NCBI GenBank assembly: GCA_050747245.1
Contig: JBOGNO010000004.1
Coordinates: 62,001 to 126,000, forward strand
Direction of reading: 5' to 3'
Source: JBOGNO01 sp050747245
GTDB lineage: Bacteria > Acidobacteriota > Terriglobia > Acidiferrales > UBA7541
DNA: 64,000 nucleotides
The position numbers and the translations under genes were made by a program. Positions 17,647-25,418 of this stretch are shown piece after piece. Position 1 is the first letter of the stretch. Each line of letters opens with the position of its first letter. The notes beneath the pieces were generated by a model that saw only the letters and a program-made list of their open reading frames with translations, was not told the origin of the DNA and searched no databases.

Positions 17647-18564
17647 ATGGCGAATCATTCGGGCGCGTTCTCATCGGGGCTGGGCATGACCTGGCGACGG
17701 CAGGGCTGGCTCTGGCTCATTTACATCGTCAATCTCATTCTGGCGATTTTCAGTACGCACAACTCTGCGGCCGCCATGTCCGCGGTCCTCGATCACAGCA
17801 TGGCTTCGGCGCGCCTGGTGCACGGATTCGACTTCGCCGCGTTCAGCGAGTACGGACTGCTCCCCGAAGTGCGACATGTTCAGGACAATGGCATGATGCA
17901 TATGAGCGTAGTCTTTTTCTTTTTTCTGCTGTTCGTCACCGGCGGAGTTCTCGAATCTTATCGCCGCGATGAGCGCATTTCGTTCGCCGAATTCTTCGAA
18001 GCCTGCGGCCGATATTTCTGGCGCTTCTTTCGATTGCTACTCTTTCTAATCGTCGTCTTAATCGTCCCCGCCGTGCTCCTGGGTATCACCGTGGCGGGGG
18101 GCTCGAGGCTCGATGACAAATCCATCAGCCCCATGCCCGGCGTGTGGTTCTGGCTTGTCGGCTTTGCGATTATGCTTCTCCTGATGATGGTGATCCGGTT
18201 GTGGTTCGATATGGCGGAGGTTCACGCCGTCGTTGAAAACGAACATCGCATTCGCAAATCGCTGGCCGCAGCATTTCGTCTTACATTCAAGAATTTCGGC
18301 AGCCTCTTCTCCTTGTATTTTCGAGTCAGCTTCCTCGCGTGGCTGGGATTCAGCCTGGGGCTCTGGTTCTGGATGATGAAACTTCAGCCCGAATCCATCG
18401 GGAAGGCTCTGATTCTCAGCCAGCTGATGATTCTCTGGTGGCTGGGAACGCGTCTGTGGCAGCGCGCCAGCGAGATGAAATGGTATCTCGCCAACCGCCC
18501 GGAGCTCGCGCCCTCACCAGTGGTCTCGCCGGCGGCATCGCCAGCGCCGGCAGTCCTCGTTTAA
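17647..18564 (+). CDS. Polytopic membrane protein of unknown function
   Basis: The 305-residue product has about six hydrophobic segments, the clearest near residues 20-37, 88-101, 129-151, 166-183, 220-240 and 255-270. I do not recognise the family. The C-terminal 25 residues are Ala/Pro/Ser-rich and probably cytoplasmic or flexible. It starts 24 bp after the M1 peptidase, so the pair is likely one transcript ending at the hairpin at 18563-18602. Confidence 0.7.
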   Translation: MANHSGAFSSGLGMTWRRQGWLWLIYIVNLILAIFSTHNSAAAMSAVLDHSMASARLVHGFDFAAFSEYGLLPEVRHVQDNGMMHMSVVFFFFLLFVTGGVLESYRRDERISFAEFFEACGRYFWRFFRLLLFLIVVLIVPAVLLGITVAGGSRLDDKSISPMPGVWFWLVGFAIMLLLMMVIRLWFDMAEVHAVVENEHRIRKSLAAAFRLTFKNFGSLFSLYFRVSFLAWLGFSLGLWFWMMKLQPESIGKALILSQLMILWWLGTRLWQRASEMKWYLANRPELAPSPVVSPAASPAPAVLV

Positions 18565-18602
18565 TCGAGAAGGGCGCGGTCATATTCGCGCCCTGATCGA
18601 TT
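18563..18602. terminator. Symmetric hairpin between convergent genes
   Basis: The arms AATCGA-GA-AGGGCGCG and CGCGCCCT-GA-TCGATT pair around an 8-base loop, with one 2x2 internal mismatch. The hairpin sits exactly between the stop codons of the membrane-protein gene (plus) and the M13 peptidase gene (minus), so a bidirectional terminator is the natural reading. Confidence 0.65.
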
Positions 18603-20715
18603 ACCAGATTCGGCAGCGAATTTCGTCGCTTCTCACCATCCCGCTGCCCGCTTTGCAGCCGAAGGCCTCCGCAAATACAGGCATGTTCGATGGCGGCCCG
18701 ATGGCGCGATATTTGCCCAGCGGGTGTGGATTCGTCGAAGCCATCAGCCGCTCAAATTCCGGCCGCGAATTGTTGGCCCACACCAACGCCCATCCAAGAA
18801 AGAATCTCTGGTTGGGAGTGAACCCGTCGATGGGCTTTGCTTCTCTGGCCTGCGCCGTTTTTTGAAACGCGGCGTAAGAGATCGTCAAGCCTCCCAGGTC
18901 CGCGATGCTTTCGCCCAGAACGAGGTGGCCGTTCTCGTTCAGTCCGGGCTCCACCACGTAGCCGTCGAATTGTTTCGCCACACATTCTGAGCGCGCCTGA
19001 AAATTCTTCAAGTCGTCGGGCGTCCACCAGTTTTCCAAGTTGCCCGCGGCGTCGAATTTGGATCCCTGGTCATCGAAGCCGTGGGTCATCTCGTGACCGA
19101 TCACCGCGCCGATTCCGCCATAATTGAGCGCCTCGTCGACGTTGGGATCGTAGAACGGCGGCTGAAGAATTCCCGCCGGGAAAACAATCTCATTCATCGG
19201 AGCGCTGTAATAGGCGTTCACTGTTGGAGGCGTCATGCCCCATTCGGTGCGGTCCACGGGCTTTCCAATTTTTCTTACCTCGTAATCGAAATCGAATTTT
19301 TCTCCGCGCTGCACATTTTCGATGTAGGCCCCGCGAGTGACATGAAACGCCGAATAATCGCGCCATTTGTCCGGATAGCCGATCTTCAGCTGGATGGCGT
19401 CGAGCTTTTTCGTGGCCTTGGCCCGCGTTTCCGGGCTCATCCAATCGAGCGTCGCCAGATCCTCACGCAGTGCCTCAATGAGGTTGTGAACCATTTTGAG
19501 CGCCGCGGCTTTCGAAGCGGGCGGGAAATATCTCTTCACGTAAAGCTGCCCCAGAGCCTCGCCGAGCCGCCTGTCGGTGGACTGCACGCAGCGCTTCCAG
19601 CGCGGCAGCAGCTCCTTCGTGCCGGTTAGCGCGCGCCCGTAAAAGTCAAAGTTCTCGTTCACGAACTTCGCGGGAAGCGCCGGCGCGGCCGCATGCACCA
19701 ACTGCCAGCGCAGATAGGTTTTCCAATCCGCGAGCGAAATCGAGTTCAAATCTGCGTTCAGGTTTTTGAAGAAGTCGGGCATCCCCACGTTGACCGAATG
19801 AATCTCGGGATAGCCGATGCCCTCGAAATAGGCGCTCCATGAAAAATCGGGTGTGAGTGCGCCGAGCTGCGCCAAGTCCATCTTGTGATACACATTTTCG
19901 GGCTTGCGGCGGGCCACACGATCCATAGAGGCCTTGGAAAAGTTGGTCTCGATGTCCATGACCGTTTTTGCCTCGGCGGTGGCCGTCGCATCATCATCGC
20001 CGAGCAACTGGAACATGTTGTGCACGTGCTTCTGATACGCGTCGCGCAGGGTCTTTGATTTGTCGTCGTCCTTCAAATAGTAATCGCGATCCGGCAGGCC
20101 GATGCCTCCCTGAAACGCGCCGCCAATTTCCGATTTGCTGTCCTTGAAATCCTGCGTCGAGCCGAACCGGAACATGGCGTCCACGCCGACAGAGTGCAGA
20201 TGCGCGATTTCGGCTTCGAGGTCCTTCACGCTGGAGATTTTTGCGATGCGTGCGAATTCGGCGTCGAGCGGCTTGGTCCCCGCCGCTTCGATGGCATCCT
20301 CGTTCATACAACTCGCGTAGTAGGCGCCCACTTTTTGCCCGATGGTACCCTCCTGAGCGTTAGTGTTCTTCGCCTCTTCCTCGAGAATGGTCCGCAACTG
20401 CTCCTGATTGTGGTCGAGGAGCGCGTTGAAGCTGCCCCAACTTGGATACGCCGCAGGGATTTCGTGCGATTTGATCCATCCACCGTCGGCGAATTGATAA
20501 AAGTTGTCGCAAGGGCTCACGCTGCGGTCGAGGTTGGCGAGATCGAAGCCGTGCGATTCACCGCCGCCCGACTGTGCAGCGGCGAATGTGGCGCAACCAA
20601 TTTCCGTGGTTGGGCCTTGAGCGCTCTTCGGCGAAAAGTCGGACTGGGCTCCCAGCGCGAGCGTCAGGGCAGCCACAAAGCATCCTGCAAGTGTGAGACG
20701 AAAACTCCACTTCAT
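18601..20715 (-). CDS. Secreted M13-family metallopeptidase (neprilysin/PepO-like)
   Basis: The 704-residue protein has the M13 zinc site HEMTH (H541, E542, H545), the third ligand E602 in GESIADLGG, the substrate-binding motif NAYYSAPMNEIVFPAG, and the family C-terminus ending in a Cys-x-x-Trp-like RCRIW. An N-terminal signal peptide (MKWSFRLTLAGCFVAALTLALG) directs export. I place the start at the ATG at 20715, which follows a GGGGGGA ribosome-binding region; a TTG five codons upstream is less likely. The family hydrolyses oligopeptides. It is convergent with the M1 peptidase pair. Confidence 0.93.
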   Translation of the reverse strand: MKWSFRLTLAGCFVAALTLALGAQSDFSPKSAQGPTTEIGCATFAAAQSGGGESHGFDLANLDRSVSPCDNFYQFADGGWIKSHEIPAAYPSWGSFNALLDHNQEQLRTILEEEAKNTNAQEGTIGQKVGAYYASCMNEDAIEAAGTKPLDAEFARIAKISSVKDLEAEIAHLHSVGVDAMFRFGSTQDFKDSKSEIGGAFQGGIGLPDRDYYLKDDDKSKTLRDAYQKHVHNMFQLLGDDDATATAEAKTVMDIETNFSKASMDRVARRKPENVYHKMDLAQLGALTPDFSWSAYFEGIGYPEIHSVNVGMPDFFKNLNADLNSISLADWKTYLRWQLVHAAAPALPAKFVNENFDFYGRALTGTKELLPRWKRCVQSTDRRLGEALGQLYVKRYFPPASKAAALKMVHNLIEALREDLATLDWMSPETRAKATKKLDAIQLKIGYPDKWRDYSAFHVTRGAYIENVQRGEKFDFDYEVRKIGKPVDRTEWGMTPPTVNAYYSAPMNEIVFPAGILQPPFYDPNVDEALNYGGIGAVIGHEMTHGFDDQGSKFDAAGNLENWWTPDDLKNFQARSECVAKQFDGYVVEPGLNENGHLVLGESIADLGGLTISYAAFQKTAQAREAKPIDGFTPNQRFFLGWALVWANNSRPEFERLMASTNPHPLGKYRAIGPPSNMPVFAEAFGCKAGSGMVRSDEIRCRIW

Positions 20716-20768
20716 CGAATTTCCCCCCAATCAAAGTTTAATTTTGAATTCCGGCAACGCACCCGTGG

Positions 20769-20774
20769 ATTATA
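20769..20774 (-). promoter_or_regulatory. Possible -10 element of the M13 peptidase gene
   Basis: A perfect TATAAT on the minus strand lies 54 bp before the M13 start codon. I do not see a matching -35 hexamer at 16-18 bp spacing, so this is weak. Confidence 0.25.
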
Positions 20775-20858
20775 GACTCTCAGCTACACCATTGGGTTTC
20801 AATTTCGCCCGCAACTCGCTTCACCCGCTCGGAGCCCCGATTCGATAAAAGCGTGGTA

Positions 20859-21269
20859 CCAGAACCCGTTTTGAAAATGACGTCCCGATGAAAAGCATCG
20901 AGATGCAAAAAGCGCAGTCTTGCATCGATTGATTTTTGTCAGTTGGCTCCGGGGAATTGGTCACGGTGGGCACGGAGCCACGGAGACTCGCAGGCTGTTC
21001 TCGAGGAGAGTCCGTTGGCGCCGAGAATCTGCCTCGGCAAAGGGAATCCTTCAAATCCTCAAATGCCAATTGTGTCTCGATTAGAAGTCGCCTCCGGTGT
21101 TTGTTTTCAATAACTTAGGTCTCATCTTGTTTCTGAGTGTGTCTCGATTAGGAATTGCTTCCCCCTATGAAGTTGAAATGCGGGCAGTTGCTCCCCGCCT
21201 TGCTAAATTGTTTGTATTGTTTCGCTTAAGTATAGCACAGGTTAAATGAAAAGTAAAGTACCGGGACTA
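20859..21269 (-). repeat. Promoter-bearing dispersed repeat, copy B
   Basis: Read on the minus strand, about 410 bp align along their length with copy D near 51 kb: TAGTCCCGGTAC, a promoter, AACAATTTA, a G-rich stretch, two CTAATCGAGACACA boxes (21138-21152 and 21071-21085), TGAAAACAAA between them, then a stretch like CTCCGTGGCTCCGTG and finally GACGTCATTTTCAAA. The two boxes are exactly 67 bp apart, as in copies C and D. No transposase gene is present. The copy fills most of the 596-bp gap between the M13 and TIR genes, and I see no supported gene in that gap. Confidence 0.7.
21229..21257 (-). promoter_or_regulatory. Sigma-70-like promoter inside repeat copy B
   Basis: TTTACT (21257-21252) and TATACT (21234-21229) are separated by exactly 17 bp on the minus strand. 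The same layout occurs in copy D. It points toward the M13 peptidase gene about 510 bp away, though its primary job may be within the repeat. Confidence 0.5.
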
Positions 21270-21311
21270 GGAGCTTTTGGAGCCCGCTGCCGTGTGCCGG
21301 AGGCAAGCACC

Positions 21312-23270
21312 TTACCGATGCTTTTCAAGGCGTTTGGCAGCAGCGCAGGCGCCCTGGCCGCCGAGCGCGCAAGCCTGATTGTATAACGCCAGGGCCCGCT
21401 TCACGTTCTTGTTGACGCCTTCGCCGGATTCAAACATGTGCCCCAGCCGAGTGCAGGAGGGAGCAGTCTTCGCATCGCATCCGCGCTGGAAGAACTGCGC
21501 GGCTTTGTTGGGGTCCTTCCCCACGGCTTCGCCGTTGATGTACATATTCCCCAGCCGGAGGCAGGATTGCCCAAAATTTCCGTCACATGCCTGCTGGAAA
21601 AGTTGCACGGCGCGGTTCATGTCCTTGGGAACCGTTTTGCCTTCGGCGTAGGCATCTCCCAGCCTTCCGCAGGCTTCCGCATTGCCTTGCGCGCAGGCGT
21701 TCTGCAAGGGATCTGTCGCGCGGGCGGGATTTTTCGGGGCGCTGCGTTCTTCTGAATGCAGGGTGGCGAGGCTGGTGCAGCCTTTGGGGTCGTACAATGT
21801 GCAAGCGCGCTCGTAAAGCTGCGCGGCGCGAGTCGGGTCCTTTGCCACTCCCAGGCCATTCTCATACATACTCCCCAGACTAGTGCAAGCGATGGGATAG
21901 TTGGAGTCGCAGGCTTTCTGGTAAAGTTGCGCGGCGCGTTGCAGATCCTTTGCGACTCCGAAGCCATTGGCAGTCAAGTCTCCCAGGCGGGCGCAACCCC
22001 CGGGCCCGCCCGCATCACAGGCTTTCTGGAAAAGCTGCGTGGCGCGCGGCAAGTCCTTGCCTACTCCCTGACCACTCGCATACTGGTTGCCCAGCACCAC
22101 GCAGCCCATCAGAATTCCACCATCGCAGGATTTCTGGCCAAGCTGCACAGCGCGATTCGGATCTTTGGTAATGCCAATGCCACTGGAGTACAGGTTGGCC
22201 AAAACGGCGCAGCCCATCAAAGCGCCTCCGTCGCAGGACTTCTGCCCAAGCTGCACGGCGCGATTCAAATCCTTGGGGATTCCCTGAGCAAACGCATACG
22301 CATTGGCCAACGACCCGCAGCCGCGCAAATCGCCACCATCGCACGCGATTCGGTATTGTTCCGCGGCTTGCGCGATTTGGCCGCTCTTAAATAATGAATT
22401 GCCGAGGGTGAATGCCTGGCTCGCAGCCCCTGAGGGGGCTGGAGAATTTCCACTCGTCGCCGCGCCACCGGACGCGGGCGGCTGGCTGGGCGTTCCACCG
22501 TGTCCTGCCGCTGCCGGGGCTGTGGACGCTCCCTTCGCTCCTGCTTTCGGCGAGGGAGCAGCGGTCGCTGGGGCGGTGCCAGCATCCGCAGCACGTTGAG
22601 TCGCCGCCGGCGGCGCGCTGCTCGGGCTCGAATTCGCAGCCGGAGTGGCGGTCGCAATTGCGCCCGGAGAAGCCGCTTGATGCCGAAGGATAAGCAACAC
22701 GGCAAGAACGAGGACGGCTGCGCCGAGCAAGGCCATGAGCGCGTATGTTCCCACAGGCCGCTTTGCGGACTTCGGCGCCACCGCGCGAGTTGCCGCCGGC
22801 CGCGCCGCAGTCGCCGGAGAAACGGGAACTCCCGGCGCGGGCATGGGTGGCTCGCCGGCGGGCGCCTCGCGCGCCAAGAGCATCTTCACGTTGTCGGTGA
22901 GCTTCAGAATGTGGCGTTCGAGCGGCGGCGTCATGGCGTCGAGCCAGTGCACGCTGCCGATGAAGTAATCGAGCGATTTTCCCGGCGAAACGGCTTCGAT
23001 GCGGAACGGGATCACCGTGACGCCGCGGCTGACGGCGCGTTCAATTTCCTTGGGAATGTGCGGCGAATTATTCGCCTTGGAAGAAAAAACTAAAATCAGA
23101 ATGCGGCTGCCGCGAATGCCATCGAGAATGGACTCGCCGTAGGAGAGTCCGGGAACCACGTCGCGCGGGGCGATCCAACAACGAATTCCGTTGGCCTCCA
23201 GCGTACCGCAGACCGCGTCGGCCACGATTTTGTCTTCCGAAGCGTAGCTGATGAAGACGTCGTGTTCCAT
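21312..23270 (-). CDS. TIR domain / transmembrane / cysteine-rich Sel1-repeat protein
   Basis: The 652-residue protein has three parts. Residues 1-135 form a TIR domain (DVFISYASEDK, then GLSYGESILDGIRGSRILILVFS); E75 in SPHIPKEIERAV sits where TIR NADases keep their catalytic glutamate. A single membrane helix spans about 175-197, followed by an Ala/Pro/Ser-rich linker to about 285. The C-terminal 360 residues hold about nine Sel1-like repeats of 36 residues with ten Cys-x7-Cys pairs (such as CDGGALMGC), the pattern of Helicobacter Hcp proteins whose repeats are disulfide-linked. This suggests an exported repeat domain and a cytoplasmic TIR. It lies 47 bp after the aldehyde dehydrogenase gene on the same strand. 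Signalling or defence is inferred. Confidence 0.85.
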   Translation of the reverse strand: MEHDVFISYASEDKIVADAVCGTLEANGIRCWIAPRDVVPGLSYGESILDGIRGSRILILVFSSKANNSPHIPKEIERAVSRGVTVIPFRIEAVSPGKSLDYFIGSVHWLDAMTPPLERHILKLTDNVKMLLAREAPAGEPPMPAPGVPVSPATAARPAATRAVAPKSAKRPVGTYALMALLGAAVLVLAVLLILRHQAASPGAIATATPAANSSPSSAPPAATQRAADAGTAPATAAPSPKAGAKGASTAPAAAGHGGTPSQPPASGGAATSGNSPAPSGAASQAFTLGNSLFKSGQIAQAAEQYRIACDGGDLRGCGSLANAYAFAQGIPKDLNRAVQLGQKSCDGGALMGCAVLANLYSSGIGITKDPNRAVQLGQKSCDGGILMGCVVLGNQYASGQGVGKDLPRATQLFQKACDAGGPGGCARLGDLTANGFGVAKDLQRAAQLYQKACDSNYPIACTSLGSMYENGLGVAKDPTRAAQLYERACTLYDPKGCTSLATLHSEERSAPKNPARATDPLQNACAQGNAEACGRLGDAYAEGKTVPKDMNRAVQLFQQACDGNFGQSCLRLGNMYINGEAVGKDPNKAAQFFQRGCDAKTAPSCTRLGHMFESGEGVNKNVKRALALYNQACALGGQGACAAAKRLEKHR

Positions 23271-23317
23271 TTTCGCTCCGACCGAATACTAATCGCAGCC
23301 GCCCGACGCCGCAATTC

Positions 23318-24832
23318 TTATTCGCCGGGGGCCAGCGTGTCAATCTGCGCGCGCTGCAAACGATCCGAAAAATCGATGTACAGCGTTTTCCACTCGGAAT
23401 AAAAATCCAGAGCGGCCATTCCGGACTCGCGGTGGCCATTGCCGGTATTTTTTCTCCCGCCGAACGGCAAGTGAACTTCCGCGCCGATGGTCGGCGCGTT
23501 CATGTACACGATGCCCGTCTCGATATCGCGCTGCGCGCGGAAGGCGTAGTTGATGTTGCGGGTGTAAATGGAAGCGGAGAGGCCGTACTCCACGCCATTG
23601 GCGATTTCGATGGCTTCCTCGAAGCTTTCGAAGGGCATGACCGCCACAACGGGGCCAAAAATCTCTTCGCGGCAGATGCGCATCTTCGGATTGCAATCGG
23701 TAAAGACAGTCGGTTCGTGGAACCAGCCGCGCGCGAAATGGCCGCTATCGAGGCGGTGACCGCCGTTCGCGAGATGCGCTCCCTCGGCCTTGCCGATTTC
23801 GACGTATTTCATCACGGTTTTCAGTTGCGTCTCGTTGATCACCGGACCCATTTCCGTGAGGGCGTCGAGGCCATCGCCAACGCGGAGGGCTTTGGCGCGC
23901 TCCGTGAATTTCTGGACAAATTCCTTGTACACGCTTTCCTGCACGGCCACGCGGCTGGCCGCCGTGCAGCGCTGCCCGGTGGTGCCGAAGCCTCCCCAGA
24001 TGGCGCCTTCCACGGCGAGATCGAGGTTGGCGTCGTCCATCACGATGATGATGTTCTTGCCGCCCATCTCCAGATGGCAGGATTTGAAGGTCGGAGCGCA
24101 TGCTTCATTTACGATGCGCCCTACTTCGCCCGAGCCGGTGAAGCTGACCAGCTTCACATCTTTGTGATTCACCAGAGGCGAGCCAGCATCCGGCCCCAGG
24201 CCGTGGACGACGTTGACTACACCGCGCGGCAAGCCCGCTTCGCTCAACACCTGAACAAAATTGTAGGAAGAAAGGGGCGTGTCTTCGGCGGGCTTCAGAA
24301 CCACAGTGTTTCCCAGGACCAGCGCGGGCGCGATTTTCCACGACGGGATGGCCATGGGAAAATTCCACGGCGCGATCAGGCCGCAAACGCCCACGGGAGT
24401 GCGCACGCACATCGCGAATTTGTTCGGAAGCTCCGAGGGTGTGGTCTGGCCGAACTGCCTGCGGCCTTCGCCGGCCATCAGGTAGGTCATGTCAATGGCT
24501 TCCTGCACGTCGCCGCGCGTTTCGGTGAGGATTTTTCCCATCTCGCGCGTCATGTCGCGCGCGTAATCTTCTTTTCGCGCCGTGAGGATCTCCGCCGCGC
24601 GAAAAAGTATTTCCGCGCGACGCGGAGCGGGCACGAGGCGCCAGCTCGCATAGGCTTCCTTCGCAGAATCCACCGCGAGGTTGACGTCCTCTTCGCTGGA
24701 AGCCGGAAACATGCCGACCATTTCGTCGTGGTTCGCGGGATTGCGATTCTCGATGGCCTGGCCGCTGCGCGCCTCCACCCATTCCCCGTGAATATAGTTT
24801 TTGTAAAGTTTGGGCATCACTGCGGTGGCCAT
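23318..24832 (-). CDS. NAD(P)-dependent aldehyde dehydrogenase
   Basis: The 504-residue enzyme has the ALDH fold signatures: the PWNFPMAIPSWKIAPAL region, FTGSGEVGRIV, the general-base glutamate in LEMGGKN and the catalytic cysteine C289 in GQRCTAASR. Overall it resembles ALDH7/succinate-semialdehyde-type dehydrogenases; the substrate is not certain. The ATG at 24832 follows GGGAGGAATT, an excellent ribosome-binding site, and gives normal family length. The frame stays open upstream to a second well-marked start at 25162, described separately. The TIR gene follows by 47 bp and may share the transcript. Confidence 0.9.
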   Translation of the reverse strand: MATAVMPKLYKNYIHGEWVEARSGQAIENRNPANHDEMVGMFPASSEEDVNLAVDSAKEAYASWRLVPAPRRAEILFRAAEILTARKEDYARDMTREMGKILTETRGDVQEAIDMTYLMAGEGRRQFGQTTPSELPNKFAMCVRTPVGVCGLIAPWNFPMAIPSWKIAPALVLGNTVVLKPAEDTPLSSYNFVQVLSEAGLPRGVVNVVHGLGPDAGSPLVNHKDVKLVSFTGSGEVGRIVNEACAPTFKSCHLEMGGKNIIIVMDDANLDLAVEGAIWGGFGTTGQRCTAASRVAVQESVYKEFVQKFTERAKALRVGDGLDALTEMGPVINETQLKTVMKYVEIGKAEGAHLANGGHRLDSGHFARGWFHEPTVFTDCNPKMRICREEIFGPVVAVMPFESFEEAIEIANGVEYGLSASIYTRNINYAFRAQRDIETGIVYMNAPTIGAEVHLPFGGRKNTGNGHRESGMAALDFYSEWKTLYIDFSDRLQRAQIDTLAPGE

Positions 24833-25162
24833 AATTCCTCCCGCTGGAATTTTCTGCGACGCGGCTAAGTTAGCAGACGCGCGGGCGAGCGTCAAACCGG
24901 CGCGCCGTTGGGTGGTGATTGAGTTTGAGAATCTGCGCTTTGCCCACGCAACAATCGCCCAAACTAAAGCGGAGACAACGAGGAGCGCACCAAGTGCACC
25001 CAAATAGTAAGTCGCCGCGGGAGTAGCGGCGTCTACTCTCCAACCGGGTGGCGCTTTGCGCTGGGCGAGATAGCTCGAGATGGCAACCCAGGCTAGCGCT
25101 CCCAGGTACAATGCGACTCCCATTAAACCGATTCGAAATGACGTAATGAATCTACGTTTCAT
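24833..25162 (-). other. In-frame two-helix membrane segment joined to the ALDH frame
   Basis: An ATG at 25162 preceded by GGAGGTCGATTC opens a 110-codon stretch with two strong membrane helices (around residues 10-30 and 52-74) and a basic C-terminal part. No stop codon separates it from the ALDH start at 24832. The result is either a membrane-anchored 614-residue ALDH made in addition to the soluble form, or a small separate membrane-protein gene whose stop was lost by mutation or sequencing error. ALDH enzymes do not normally carry such a segment. Confidence 0.55.
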
Positions 25163-25274
25163 GAATCGACCTCCGTTAACTGCAATAATTGCGGCAATTC
25201 CTCAACGCTCTAAACTTAGACTGCAAGGCCAGCTTCCATTGTAGGAGGGCCTTGGCCAATCGTCACAGGCATAC

Positions 25275-25288
25275 GTGACACGGGTCAC
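25275..25288. promoter_or_regulatory. CRP/FNR-type operator candidate
   Basis: GTGA-N6-TCAC (GTGACACGGGTCAC) is a perfect inverted core with the spacing used by CRP/FNR-family regulators. It lies about 130 bp before the first ADOP permease and 113 bp before the divergent ALDH long start. A further GTCAC half-site lies just upstream at 25262-25266. Confidence 0.4.
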
Positions 25289-25418
25289 TTAATTTCCCGC
25301 TCTTTGGCGCAAGATTTCTACGCATTAAGGTTTGGACGCCAAGCGGGTGGATTCGATGCGGGATGCCAGGAGAACTTTTCGGCAGGTTCAATCGTATGCT
25401 CCATTAGGGGGTGGGCAC

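Noticed and set aside
20821..21069. 82-codon minus-strand frame in the gap before the M13 gene
   Set aside because: It lies entirely in dispersed repeat copy B and has no recognisable protein features.
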